64,000 nt of DNA from Laspinema sp. D2d (GCF_025370755.1 NZ_JAMXFC010000022.1:41068-105067); one strand, 5' to 3'; shown: positions 16,972 through 26,374, counted from the first letter of the stretch. Numbers and translations are program-made. The notes: a model not told the origin generated them from the letters alone.

Positions 16972-19854
16972 CTATTCTTCCTCATCCAGTGCCCCGATCG
17001 CCTCATCAAACTTGTTAATGATGTTGAGTAATTTGGAGACCACGTGTGTAAACACTTTTTTACGTTCTAATAACTTGGGTGTTTGGTTACAAGCACTCAG
17101 CACGGTTTCTCTGAGTGGCTCTTTCCCGGAGAATTGATAATCCGCAATCATTTGATTAACTGCTTTGATTTTTAAGTTTTCTGTTTGACAAAATTGCTCA
17201 ATTGCGGTTATCCGCTCTTGAGTCCAGAAGTCCTGAAAAACGGCTTCGATTTTTTCGTCTGGGTCAAGGGTGGGTAATCGCTCGTCGATAAATTTCTCTA
17301 GTAAATCCCGTTTGCTGCGTAATTGCGCTTCGTTGCCAATGAGTTCCAGGATAGAGGCTTTCTGGCTCTGGTACTCTTCTGACGTGACATCGGTTTGGCG
17401 ATCGCGCTGGAGGTTGCCCAGGAGTTTGAGGATATAGGAAACATTGATTTCATCTCGCTGGATCAGTTCCAGTTCAAAATCGATTTCCTCGACCCAAGTT
17501 TCTTTCTGTTCATCAGATTTTAAGCGCGTTCTCTCATAGATATCCAGATATTTACTCTTATAATCTTCAAAGGTTTGTTCATCTAAATTTAAGTCGGAAA
17601 AACTAAACTCAGTGAATGATTGACTCACATTTAAAAAGCGAATGATATTCCGAAAAGCCTTAACAAATTTAATTTGGTCATCTTCATTAATCAATTGATT
17701 GACATCGTTGGGAATCTTAGCGATCGCCCTCAGTGCTTGAACCCCCTCATTAAATTGTTCTACATGATACTCATAGGGTTGAATAAAAATTTCTTCCTTG
17801 GCGTTTTCATCGGAGAACAGCATAACGGCTTCGTCTGTATTCTCCTTGAGGTTGCGGAAGCAAACGATATTTCCCTGGGATTTGAGTTCGCCTAGTATGC
17901 GATTAGTACGGGAATAGGCTTGAATCAGCCCGTGATACTTGAGATTTTTGTCAACGTAAAGGGTATTAATTTTTTTGACATCAAATCCGGTGAGGAACAT
18001 ATTAACCACTAAGAGAATATCTGCCCGTTCAGCATCTGGGGCATCTTCGCGATCGCGGTCCTTCATCCGTTTGGAAATATCTTTATAATAAGCGTAGAAT
18101 GCCTGACTATCTTTCGCCGAATGTTGGGTTTTATACATCTGGTTATAGTCGGCGATAAATTCATTCAGCTTGTCCCGGCTATGGTGGCGGCGACGGGTAT
18201 CTGTGGCAATATTAAAATCCGGTTCGCCAATCAGTCCGTTGGCTTCGTCATCGTTTTCGTTATCAATGGGAGTAAAGATGGTGACAACGCGCAGATCGTG
18301 TAATCCCTGTTGTTTTTTGGCTTTAAATGTCTCGTAATAGGTGATTAGGGCGTTTACACTGCTGACGCCGAACATAGCGGAGAACTTTTTACGGTGGGTT
18401 TTCCGGTGATGGTTCTCAATAATCCACTCTACAATCAGGGCAATGCGATCGGGGTTTTCAAAAAACTCGCGATCGCCCTTTGGTTCAGTAATGATCGTGC
18501 CGTCTTTGCGTTTCAACTTGCCCCAATATTCGACGGAAAATTTAAGGACATTTTCATCGGCGATCGCATTGGTGATTACATATCGGTGCAAACATTCGGT
18601 AAATAAAGAGGCAGTCGATAGTTTTAAGCCATCTTTCACATAGACATTTTTCTCGGCAAAAATCGGTGTGCCGGTAAAGCCGAACAGTTGGGCATTTTGG
18701 AAAAAGCGGGTGATTTTGCGGTGGGTTTCACCAAATTGGGAGCGGTGGCACTCGTCAAAGATAAAGATAATCCGTTTATCCCGTAGGGGAGACATATCCG
18801 CTTCATGGCGTGAGGAAGTGATCGCCCGGTTGAGTTTTTGGATCGTAGTGAGGATTAGGCGACTATTCCCCGACATTTGTGTAACGAGTTGTTGAGTGTT
18901 ATCCGTAGTGTCAACGCAATCGGGGCTATAGTAGTTAAATTCTTGACTGGTTTGATAGTCGAGATCAGCGCGATCGACCACAAACAGCACTTTATGAACC
19001 GTGGGAAGTTCGGTGAGAATTTGGGCAGTTTTGAAGCTGGTGAGGGTCTTGCCTGAGCCGGTGGTGTGCCAGATATACCCGTTTTTATGGGTGTTTTTGA
19101 CCCGCTCAATAATAGTTTCGACGGCATAATATTGGTAGGGACGTAGCACCATCAGCACCTTATTAGATTCGTGCAGGACGATGTATTTACAAATCATTTT
19201 GGAGAGGTGGCATTTTTCCAAAAAGCGATCGGTAAACTCATTGAGATCGGTGATTAGCGTATTGCCTTGGTCTGCCCAATAGAAAGTCTGTTTATACTCT
19301 TGTTTCCGGTTATTGGCGTAGTAGCGAGTGTTAACCCCGTTGGAGATTACGAATATTTGCACATATTGAAAGAGTCCATTATCTGCACCGTAGGAGTGGC
19401 GTTGGTAGCGATTAATTTGGTTAAATGCTTCTTTAAGTTCGAGTCCCCGGCGTTTAAGTTCAATTTGAACCAGGGGCAAGCCGTTGATTAGTAAAGTTAC
19501 GTCGTAGCGGTTTTTATAACTGCCTTGGTTGGTAATCTGGTTGGTGACTTGGTATTGATTTTGACACCAGTGTTCGGTGTTTAAAAATTCTAGGTAAAAA
19601 GTGGTGGCGTCGTCGCGCCTGAGTTCCATTTTGTCCCGGAGGCGTTTAGCGCGATCGAAGACATTACCTTTGTCGAGGTGGTTGAGGATGCTTTTAAATT
19701 CTTGGTCGCTGAGGGTGATGTTATTATGTTTTTCGAGTTGGGTTTTGAGGTTGGCAGTCAGTTCAGCAGCATTGCGGATCGTGACAGGTTCATAGCCCAG
19801 TCTGGCAAGGCGTTCAATCAGGTTTTGTTCGAGTTGTGCTTCAGATTGGCTCAT
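16972..19854 (-). CDS. hsdR: Type I restriction enzyme, restriction subunit
   Basis: 960 aa. The N-terminal nuclease core shows DVTLLINGLPLVQIELKRRG (PD...ELK fold, about residues 115-135). The translocase follows with Walker A HTTGSGKTLTSFK, DECHRSQFG (motif II), TGTPIF (motif III) and the later motifs GFDVKKINTLYVDK and QAYSRTNR. The C-terminal helical region ends DEAIGALDEEE. It cuts DNA after ATP-driven translocation in complex with HsdM and HsdS, encoded upstream on the same strand. Four accessory genes (hepT, mntA, a Uma2 gene and the start of the hsdS region) separate it from hsdS. It looks intact. Confidence 0.95.
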   Translation of the reverse strand: MSQSEAQLEQNLIERLARLGYEPVTIRNAAELTANLKTQLEKHNNITLSDQEFKSILNHLDKGNVFDRAKRLRDKMELRRDDATTFYLEFLNTEHWCQNQYQVTNQITNQGSYKNRYDVTLLINGLPLVQIELKRRGLELKEAFNQINRYQRHSYGADNGLFQYVQIFVISNGVNTRYYANNRKQEYKQTFYWADQGNTLITDLNEFTDRFLEKCHLSKMICKYIVLHESNKVLMVLRPYQYYAVETIIERVKNTHKNGYIWHTTGSGKTLTSFKTAQILTELPTVHKVLFVVDRADLDYQTSQEFNYYSPDCVDTTDNTQQLVTQMSGNSRLILTTIQKLNRAITSSRHEADMSPLRDKRIIFIFDECHRSQFGETHRKITRFFQNAQLFGFTGTPIFAEKNVYVKDGLKLSTASLFTECLHRYVITNAIADENVLKFSVEYWGKLKRKDGTIITEPKGDREFFENPDRIALIVEWIIENHHRKTHRKKFSAMFGVSSVNALITYYETFKAKKQQGLHDLRVVTIFTPIDNENDDEANGLIGEPDFNIATDTRRRHHSRDKLNEFIADYNQMYKTQHSAKDSQAFYAYYKDISKRMKDRDREDAPDAERADILLVVNMFLTGFDVKKINTLYVDKNLKYHGLIQAYSRTNRILGELKSQGNIVCFRNLKENTDEAVMLFSDENAKEEIFIQPYEYHVEQFNEGVQALRAIAKIPNDVNQLINEDDQIKFVKAFRNIIRFLNVSQSFTEFSFSDLNLDEQTFEDYKSKYLDIYERTRLKSDEQKETWVEEIDFELELIQRDEINVSYILKLLGNLQRDRQTDVTSEEYQSQKASILELIGNEAQLRSKRDLLEKFIDERLPTLDPDEKIEAVFQDFWTQERITAIEQFCQTENLKIKAVNQMIADYQFSGKEPLRETVLSACNQTPKLLERKKVFTHVVSKLLNIINKFDEAIGALDEEE

Positions 19855-19863
19855 GGGGATAAT

Positions 19864-20190
19864 TTATTGAAGAATGGTATTAATTTGATGTTTTAGAATG
19901 GGTAAATCTTCCAGGACTATTTTCCAGATAATGTTTAAATCAACTCGAAAATATTCATGCACCAATAAGTTCCTGAAGCCGATAATATCTTGCCAGTTAA
20001 TTTCTGGATATTGCTGATGAGTTTGAATAGTCATAGCTCTGGCTGCCTCGCCAATAATTTGCAACTGTAGAAGTATCCAGCCTTGGATCAATTCATTAGC
20101 AAAAAATTCTTTTTTGCCTTGGATGGCATATTTCTCGATTTTGCCGATCGCTTCTTGGATGTCGAGTAAGCGTTCCCTGTCATTTCTCAT
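19864..20190 (-). CDS. hepT: HepT-like toxin (HEPN, DUF86)
   Basis: 108 aa, a single helical HEPN domain. The catalytic motif RNLLVHEY (Rx4HxY) is intact. In the characterised HepT/MntA system, HepT is a ribonuclease that MntA silences by AMPylating the tyrosine of this motif. The start overlaps the stop of mntA by 4 nt. It ends only 9 bp from the start of hsdR, so the pair is embedded in the restriction operon. Confidence 0.88.
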   Translation of the reverse strand: MRNDRERLLDIQEAIGKIEKYAIQGKKEFFANELIQGWILLQLQIIGEAARAMTIQTHQQYPEINWQDIIGFRNLLVHEYFRVDLNIIWKIVLEDLPILKHQINTILQ

Positions 20191-20480
20191 AGGGTGAGCG
20201 ACTCCTGTAAGACTTGATCGCGGATTCTGTCTTTGAGTCCGTTGGCGGTGACGACATCAACCTTAATACCGAGCAGGTTTTCTAAATCATGGATGAGACG
20301 GACAGGAAACCAGGGGCTAATTTTGTCAATGTCATAGTCTACGATTAGATCAAGGTCGCTATTTTGGTCGGCTTCATCTCTGGCGACCGAACCAAAAACC
20401 CGCACATTAAAGGCTCCATGCTTGGCGGCGATCGCTTTAATCTGTTCTCTTAGGGTTGGGGTTAAATCGTTGAAAGTCAT
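20187..20480 (-). CDS. mntA: MntA-like nucleotidyltransferase antitoxin
   Basis: 97 aa. It has the minimal nucleotidyltransferase signature GSVARDEADQNSDLDLIVDY, i.e. GSx10DxD. It is directly upstream of and overlaps hepT, the order expected for this toxin-antitoxin pair. The family AMPylates or otherwise modifies its HEPN partner. It lies 5 bp after the end of the Uma2 gene on the same strand. Confidence 0.88.
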   Translation of the reverse strand: MTFNDLTPTLREQIKAIAAKHGAFNVRVFGSVARDEADQNSDLDLIVDYDIDKISPWFPVRLIHDLENLLGIKVDVVTANGLKDRIRDQVLQESLTL

Positions 20481-20484
20481 CGTT

Positions 20485-21069
20485 TTAGGTTGTGGTTTCT
20501 AAAGTTAGATCAAGACCCCGATAGACTTGTTCAATCGGGACCCTGAGATTGATGCTTTTCAGTTCGACGGTATCCCCTGCTTGATAGTTAATAATTAACC
20601 AACTGCTTGCCTCATTTTTATGATACAAATCCATTTCGATGCTGGTGGAACTAACCAATAAGTAATCGATTAAGGCTGGGTTTTGGCGGTACATTCGGAA
20701 TTTTCTACCTCTGTCGTAGGCTTCTGTACTCTTGGATAAGACTTCGACGATTAGGCAGGGATAGGTGATATATTGGGTGGCAGTTTTGTCGCGATCGTCG
20801 CCAGTGACGCTAATATCTGGATAGATATAATGATTGGTTTCAGCAATATTAACTCTCAAGTCTGAGTTACCTGTTTCGCATCCACTTCCCTCTAAATGGT
20901 TGGCAAATAGGGTTGTGAGTCTGACGGCAATGCGGCTATGGTTTACGCTGCCGCCACTCATGGCATAAACTCGACCGTTAATCAGTTCATATTTTTCTAG
21001 CTGCTGTTCTTCCCAAGCAAAGTATTCTTCTGGGGTAAGCGGTGGAACATTGTCTTTTGCTACAATCAT
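20485..21069 (-). CDS. Uma2 family (PD-(D/E)XK fold) protein, copy 1
   Basis: 194 aa. Signatures are LTPEEYFAWEEQQLEKYELINGRVYAMSGG, NSDLRVNI, YIYPDISVTGDD and PCLIVEVLSKSTEAYDRGRKF, with D, E and K spaced as in the restriction-endonuclease-like fold. Uma2 genes are abundant in cyanobacteria; their role is unsettled. Two in-frame upstream starts exist, but the ATG at 21069 (MIVAKDNVPPLTPEEYF) gives the family N-terminus and avoids a 138-bp overlap with hsdS. It sits between hsdS and mntA inside the restriction operon. Confidence 0.85.
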   Translation of the reverse strand: MIVAKDNVPPLTPEEYFAWEEQQLEKYELINGRVYAMSGGSVNHSRIAVRLTTLFANHLEGSGCETGNSDLRVNIAETNHYIYPDISVTGDDRDKTATQYITYPCLIVEVLSKSTEAYDRGRKFRMYRQNPALIDYLLVSSTSIEMDLYHKNEASSWLIINYQAGDTVELKSINLRVPIEQVYRGLDLTLETTT

Positions 21070-21121
21070 AGTTGGGGATAGGGTCAGTGTGGTTTGGAAT
21101 GTTTGTTTTGATTTTAACAAT

Positions 21122-22327
21122 TTAGACAAACAATTTTTGAAGTAACCCTTTTTTGAATTGTTCGGTTTGGTCGATTTGGCGGGATAGGGTTTCGATTTTG
21201 CAATCAATAGTGGTTAGGAAGTTGGCGATTTTTTCTTGTTCCTCATGCAAACTCGGAAAAATAATTTCTAATTTCTTTATTTGTGTTCCTGTAATCAAGG
21301 GTTGTCCAGACCCAAATACCATTGAATTTAACCGTTTTATTTCAAGCTGTGTTCTAAATAAATAGACATTATTAGGGCTTTTTACTTTTATAATAATCGT
21401 ATTATCTGTCACTCCATAAACTCCACTTGCATGAGAAATTTTCCCAGCATTTGCTCCAACCCTAGCTATGAGAATAGCTTCCCCTGAATAGTCGCCCATT
21501 TCTGATGTTCCAATGATTCCAGTTGATCCATAAACAGGATAATCACCAACCTCTTTGATTGCTTTAGAACGCCCTGAAGATACGCTGTCTACAATATCCT
21601 CTAACTTTTTCTTTTCCCAAGGTGGGAAGGGGGATCCATCGGGTTGGGTGAAGCGGATTTGTTGGGAGAAGAGTTTTTGCATTACGCCGCGTTTATAGGT
21701 TTGCAGGTCTTCCAATTTGCGGCGGAGTTGGTTGAGGCGCGTATCCACTGCCCCCAAAAAACTCGCGATCTTCTCTTGTTCTTTTACAGATGGAATCGAA
21801 ATATTCAGCTTCCCTTGCTCAGTTATTCCAATATAAGGTCGTGTTCCGCCAGCCGCAAGAACTTTTAGCATCTTTTGAAAGTTAGAAGATACAAAAAAAG
21901 ATGCCAGAAACAGATTAGATAATAATTTTAAATTTTTAACACGATAATAAGTAACCTGCGGAGTAAGCATTATGAAAGGAAACGGAGTTGGGCCCACAAT
22001 CGCCACCTCTCCGACTGTTCCTTTATGTGTTAATAGTACATCGCCCTCCTTAGAAAATCCTTTTTGCAAACTTCTAGCTAAATCTTCTGATATATATGGA
22101 CATTCACTATACTTAATAACCCCATTTTGAATATTATTAGACATTACAAAAGGAATTCCGCTTTTTACATAATCAAAAGATGTGGGGTGTAGATTTCCAT
22201 GATTACCGTCAAGAGGCTTGTAAATAAAGTTTTCTTTGACTAATTCTGAGACTGATTTTATCAACCAAGGCTCAATAAAATCAGGAAATCGCAACACCGG
22301 CACATTTTTCTTCAATTTCTTACTCAT
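21122..22327 (-). CDS. hsdS: Type I restriction enzyme, specificity subunit
   Basis: 401 aa with two target-recognition domains, each followed by a conserved helix: KEQEKIASFLGAVDTRLNQLRRKLEDLQTYKRGVMQKLFSQQ split across residues about 180-215, and EEQEKIANFLTTIDCKIETL at about 360-380. Each half specifies one part of a bipartite DNA target. The start codon overlaps the stop of the Fic gene by one base. The variable domains are more AT-rich than the surroundings, which is usual for exchangeable TRDs. Confidence 0.93.
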   Translation of the reverse strand: MSKKLKKNVPVLRFPDFIEPWLIKSVSELVKENFIYKPLDGNHGNLHPTSFDYVKSGIPFVMSNNIQNGVIKYSECPYISEDLARSLQKGFSKEGDVLLTHKGTVGEVAIVGPTPFPFIMLTPQVTYYRVKNLKLLSNLFLASFFVSSNFQKMLKVLAAGGTRPYIGITEQGKLNISIPSVKEQEKIASFLGAVDTRLNQLRRKLEDLQTYKRGVMQKLFSQQIRFTQPDGSPFPPWEKKKLEDIVDSVSSGRSKAIKEVGDYPVYGSTGIIGTSEMGDYSGEAILIARVGANAGKISHASGVYGVTDNTIIIKVKSPNNVYLFRTQLEIKRLNSMVFGSGQPLITGTQIKKLEIIFPSLHEEQEKIANFLTTIDCKIETLSRQIDQTEQFKKGLLQKLFV

Positions 22328-23316
22328 TACCTATTTTTAAAATTTTTATCAATAAAATCAGTCAATTCCTGATAAAACCCTGGCCCCTTTTGTATATTAC
22401 TGGTTGCAGTCACCAATAAACTTAAAACTTCCACCAATGAACGAATCGCCGCATCACAAACCAAATCAAAAAGCTGGATTAAATCATCTTGATTTTGTTG
22501 TCCGTAGGCTAACGCATTAATATAATCATTCCGAATTTGATTATCAATCACAACAATGGGATACCCCGCTCGAATTAATAGTAAATTCATTAATAATCTA
22601 GCCGTTCTCCCATTTCCATCTCGAAAAGGATGAATTGAAACGAAACGATAATGAGCCATTGTTGCATATTCTACAGGATGGAGTTTTAAAGCAGTAGCTG
22701 AATTGAGCCAGGCCACAAAATCAGCCATTAATTGAGACAGTAAATAATGGGGAGGATAACGATAATTTGTCCCTGCCGCCATCACATCCAGATTCCGATA
22801 ACTCCCCGCTTCATCAGGGTTGATTTTTCGGATAATTAAATTATGAATTTGTTTGATTTCCCATTGATTAATTTCCGTATCTTTTTGGGCTAACCCTTCA
22901 ATATAGTCGATCGCATCCTTATGCCCAATTACTTCTAAATGTTCATCGAGAGTTTTGCCCCCCACCGTAATGCCCTTTGTTAACACTAACTCAGTTTCAC
23001 TTTGGGTTAACGTATTCCCTTCAATCGCATTAGAATTATAAGTAAAGCGAACATCATAAAGTTTTTTGAGTTCAGCAATCATCATGGGGTCAAACGGTCT
23101 AAAGCCATCTAACCAAGTTTTGAGTTTATCGATTTGCTCTAATTTAAGCTGATAATTCATAAGTAAATAGTGAGTTATCAAAGCGGGTAAGGATAAATCT
23201 TTCTGTTGACTTAATCCCCTAAGCTGTTGAATAAATTTACCGTATAATCGAGAAGAAGACCCCAACAAGCGATCGCCCCTCACCCTAACAAAGGACTGAT
23301 TGATTCTCGGTTCCAT
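22327..23316 (-). CDS. Fic family protein (probable AMP-transferase)
   Basis: 329 aa. The Fic core HPFRDGNGRTARLLMNLLL matches HxFx(D/E)GNGRxxR exactly. An N-terminal inhibitory motif SNAIEGN fits (S/T)xxxE(G/N), so this is a class II, self-inhibited Fic enzyme that would transfer AMP to a target protein. N-terminal (LYGKFIQQLRGLSQ) and C-terminal regions are helical. Fic genes are often found inside type I restriction operons between hsdM and hsdS, as here. It overlaps hsdS by one base. Target unknown. Confidence 0.92.
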   Translation of the reverse strand: MEPRINQSFVRVRGDRLLGSSSRLYGKFIQQLRGLSQQKDLSLPALITHYLLMNYQLKLEQIDKLKTWLDGFRPFDPMMIAELKKLYDVRFTYNSNAIEGNTLTQSETELVLTKGITVGGKTLDEHLEVIGHKDAIDYIEGLAQKDTEINQWEIKQIHNLIIRKINPDEAGSYRNLDVMAAGTNYRYPPHYLLSQLMADFVAWLNSATALKLHPVEYATMAHYRFVSIHPFRDGNGRTARLLMNLLLIRAGYPIVVIDNQIRNDYINALAYGQQNQDDLIQLFDLVCDAAIRSLVEVLSLLVTATSNIQKGPGFYQELTDFIDKNFKNR

Positions 23317-23384
23317 TTTTTGAGGCTCCTACCTATGCCATATTCCCTAATCATTTTGTTGATTTTTTTAAAATATCGTGCCAT

Positions 23385-23636
23385 CTATTCCTTTTTAAAC
23401 CGCTCTAAAATTCCCGAAACAAACAGTTCCCCATCAAGGGACGGTTCCTCCTGTACCCGATCAATAGCCGCTTGGACTTTTTCCCGAACCAACATAGCCC
23501 ATTCACTTTCTGCCCGTTCGTATTCCTCAAGCAATCGAAAAGCAACCTCAATCACCTGCTCAGTCGATTGATACTTACCCGTTGCAACCTTCGCATGAAC
23601 TAGACTCTCCTGCTCTGGTGTAAGCCTTACATTCAT
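23385..23636 (-). CDS. ParD-like antitoxin (ribbon-helix-helix)
   Basis: 83 aa starting MNVRLTPEQESLVHAKVATG, then YQSTEQVIEVAFRLLEEYE, the ParD/CopG ribbon-helix-helix layout, and an acidic C-terminal tail that would wrap a toxin. A strong Shine-Dalgarno GGAGG lies 9 nt before the ATG at 23636. No ParE toxin follows: after the stop only a 34-codon frame (from 23384) separates it from the Fic gene. It may be an orphan antitoxin or act as a regulator of the operon. Confidence 0.82.
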   Translation of the reverse strand: MNVRLTPEQESLVHAKVATGKYQSTEQVIEVAFRLLEEYERAESEWAMLVREKVQAAIDRVQEEPSLDGELFVSGILERFKKE

Positions 23637-23692
23637 CTTTGATAACCTCCTTTCGTTCAATCGTTAATGCTTTTATTCTATTACCCCATTCC

Positions 23693-25315
23693 TTAAAAAG
23701 GCGACTCAATCCCCAATTCCTCGCAAAACCCCCGAATCAGACGGTCCGTTTCCACCATCTCCTGATCAATCTTTCGGATCTCCCGCGCCACTGCATCTAA
23801 ATCAATTTCCTCCTCCTCTTCAAACGTATCTACATAACGGGGAATATTTAGATTAAAATCATTCTCTTCAATTTCCGTTAACGGAGCACGATAACTATAC
23901 TTTTCTTCCTGGGTTCTTTCCCGATAGGTCTTAATAATCTTCTCAACATCCTCATCCCGCAAATAATTTTGATTTTTGGCCTTTTCAAAATAGGCACTGG
24001 CATCAATAAACAAAACATCATCAGGATGTTCCCGACACTTCTTGAACACCAGCACACAAGTGGGGATACTCGTGCCATAAAAAATATTAGCAGGCAACCC
24101 AATCACCGCATCTAACCAATTGCGTTCCTTAATCACATATTGACGAATCCGCCCCTCTGCCGCGCCCCGAAACAAAACTCCGTGAGGCAACACTACCGCC
24201 ATTATGCCATTGTCATCCAGATGATGAAGCATATGCTGCACAAAGGCAAAATCCGCTTTAGAACTGGGAGCCAATGAGCCATACTGACTAAAGCGATCGT
24301 CGGACTCAAACAGCTTATTAGCGCTCCATTTCGCGGAAAACGGCGGATTTGCCACCACCGCCTCAAACCGCATTCCCTCATGTTGCGGATGTTCTAGGGT
24401 GTCCTCCTGGCGCAAATCAAAATTGCGATAATGTACCCCATGCAAAATCATATTCATGCGAGCTAGGTTGTAGGTGGTGCGGTTCATCTCCTGCCCGTAA
24501 AAATCCCCAACTGACTCCACTTCCCGCGCCACCCGCAGCAATAGCGAACCCGATCCACAGGTAGGGTCATAGACTGATTTCAGCCGACGCTTTCCCGTTG
24601 TTACAATTTTGGCTAACACCTTAGAAACCTGCTGCGGCGTGTAAAACTCCCCCGCTTTCTTCCCAGCACCACTGGCAAACTGCCCAATCAAATACTCATA
24701 GGCATCCCCGAGTACATCACTCTCCGTATCCTCTAGGCGAAAATCAATTTTATCCAAATGCACTAAAATCTTGGCAATCAGCGCATTTTTTGCCTTCGGA
24801 GTGCGCCCCAATTTGGTTGAAGTCAGATCCAGATCCTCAAACAAGTGATCAAAATCCTCTTCACTTTCCTTCCCCATTGTGGAACGTTCAATCCCGTTGA
24901 GTACCTGAGTCAAATCATCCAAAATAAAATTAGATGACTCAAAATCCTCATCTGCTAGATTTTCCTCATGGGCTTTCTGAGTTCCTAACGCCCGTTCCGC
25001 CAATGAACTAAATAACTCCGACGGTTTGAGAAAATAACCCAACGAGGCGATCGATTCTTCCTTAATCGCTTCTAAATATTCTTGCCCTTCCTCGGAAATT
25101 TCATCAATTTCCAGAAAATCAATCCCATCCGCTGCTAAGACTTCATTAGCATAGAGATGCTGCCGCTCAGACAGGTATTTATAGAAAATGAACCCTAAGC
25201 AGTAATCCCGAAACTCATCCGCATTCATCTTACCCCGCAGCGAGTCGGCAATATTCCAAAGCTGTGTTTCTAGCTTTTTCTTGTGTCCGGTTTGCCCATT
25301 CAGTCCGTTCGTCAT
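23693..25315 (-). CDS. hsdM: Type I restriction enzyme, methylation subunit
   Basis: 540 aa. An N-terminal helical domain (LETQLWNIADSLRGKMNADE) precedes the adenine methyltransferase core with SAM motif DPTCGSGSLLLRVA and catalytic NPPF (VVANPPFSAKW). Further family blocks are FYTPQQVSKVLAKI and LPANIFYGTSIPTCVLVF. It methylates N6 of adenine with HsdS. It is the first gene of the minus-strand operon; the 400 bp upstream contain hairpins and presumably the promoter. Confidence 0.95.
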   Translation of the reverse strand: MTNGLNGQTGHKKKLETQLWNIADSLRGKMNADEFRDYCLGFIFYKYLSERQHLYANEVLAADGIDFLEIDEISEEGQEYLEAIKEESIASLGYFLKPSELFSSLAERALGTQKAHEENLADEDFESSNFILDDLTQVLNGIERSTMGKESEEDFDHLFEDLDLTSTKLGRTPKAKNALIAKILVHLDKIDFRLEDTESDVLGDAYEYLIGQFASGAGKKAGEFYTPQQVSKVLAKIVTTGKRRLKSVYDPTCGSGSLLLRVAREVESVGDFYGQEMNRTTYNLARMNMILHGVHYRNFDLRQEDTLEHPQHEGMRFEAVVANPPFSAKWSANKLFESDDRFSQYGSLAPSSKADFAFVQHMLHHLDDNGIMAVVLPHGVLFRGAAEGRIRQYVIKERNWLDAVIGLPANIFYGTSIPTCVLVFKKCREHPDDVLFIDASAYFEKAKNQNYLRDEDVEKIIKTYRERTQEEKYSYRAPLTEIEENDFNLNIPRYVDTFEEEEEIDLDAVAREIRKIDQEMVETDRLIRGFCEELGIESPF

Positions 25316-25744
25316 TGCTCTTTCGTACAGGATGATCCCGCGTAAATTAGGTCATATATTGTGTAAGCCGGAGCCGTGAAGACTAAAAGGCTCCGAATTA
25401 GTCAATTTTTCGGACTCCATCCGAAAATTGACGCGGGGGAGTCCAGGGATTCCCGCCCTAAAGCTAGGAGTTTTCATAGTCTTGCAGATCCGGTGCATCA
25501 AGTCAAGCGCTGGGAAATTCTCGAACCGTTTGATTCTCCTTGGCAAATTGGCGACTGCCAGCACTAATCACAGCAGAATGGTTAGAAAAGCTAAATTTTT
25601 CCGACCTCAAAATGCTTCGGCAATATTGCACTTTGCTACAATGAGAAAGCGAATCAATCTTTAAGCCCTAGCCTTATGGAGCTTTTAGATGGGCGATCGC
25701 CTCGCTCAAATTCCCTCCCTAAATTACTCATGAGTAAACAAACC
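25316..25744. other. Divergent intergenic region with several hairpins
   Basis: GGAGCC and GGCTCC (about 25369-25395) form one stem. GTCAATTTTTCGGA and TCCGAAAATTGAC (about 25398-25431) form a second. GGACTCC (about 25410) can alternatively pair with GGAGTCC (about 25438), so the second and third are mutually exclusive. It lies upstream of hsdM on one strand and the Uma2 gene on the other. No coding signal. Confidence 0.5.
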
Positions 25745-26356
25745 ATGACTCAGACCCTTACAAAACCCATCTCCTTTGATGAATTTGTAGCCTGGTATCC
25801 AGAAAATGCTGTTGGCAAATATGAATTACACAACGGAAGGATTGTAGAAATGCCTTTAGGAACGGGTGCACACTCTAATATTATAGGTTTTATTACGGGT
25901 GAACTCCATTTGGAAATCAGACGACTGAAATTACCTTACTCTATTCCCGGTGATTGCTTGCTGAAACCTTTAGAGGATGAATCGGGTTATCAGCCTGATA
26001 TTATTGTCCTGGATCGGGAGCAACTAACCAATGAACCTCGTTGGCAAAAAGAGTCTATCATTACCCTAGGAAGTTCAGTGCGGTTATTGGTAAAATTAGT
26101 GAGTACCAAGTGGCAAAACGATTATCTAAGAAAAGCGGGGGATTATGAATTAATGGGAATCCCAGAATACTGGATTGTAGACTATTTAGGTTTAGGAGGT
26201 CGGCGCTTTATTGGTAGTTCTAAATCTCCGACTATTTCAGTTTATTATAGGGTCGATGGCGAGTATGAAGTCAGGCAATTTCATGATAATGAAAGAATTG
26301 AATCTTTGGCTTTCCCGGAATTACAATTAACAGCAGCACAAATTTTTAAAGCATAA
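25745..26356 (+). CDS. Uma2 family (PD-(D/E)XK fold) protein, copy 2
   Basis: 203 aa. Hallmarks: ISFDEFVAWYPENAVGKYEL, NGRIVEMPLGTGAHS, the metal-binding YQPDIIVLDREQL, then VKLVSTKWQNDYLRKAGDYE, MGIPEYWIVDYLGLGG. The position normally reading E-V (LVVEV..S) is LLVKLVST here, so the catalytic E of the D-ExK triad seems replaced by K. The ATG at 25745 (MTQTLTKPISFDEF) is preferred over 25730 or 25676. It is unlike the copy at 20485 in sequence and orientation. Confidence 0.85.
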   Translation: MTQTLTKPISFDEFVAWYPENAVGKYELHNGRIVEMPLGTGAHSNIIGFITGELHLEIRRLKLPYSIPGDCLLKPLEDESGYQPDIIVLDREQLTNEPRWQKESIITLGSSVRLLVKLVSTKWQNDYLRKAGDYELMGIPEYWIVDYLGLGGRRFIGSSKSPTISVYYRVDGEYEVRQFHDNERIESLAFPELQLTAAQIFKA

Positions 26357-26374
26357 GAGACATTTTGCATAAAA

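Noticed and set aside
19864..20480. Treating hepT and mntA as parts of the restriction enzyme
   Set aside because: Rx4HxY and GSx10DxD motifs identify an independent toxin-antitoxin pair.
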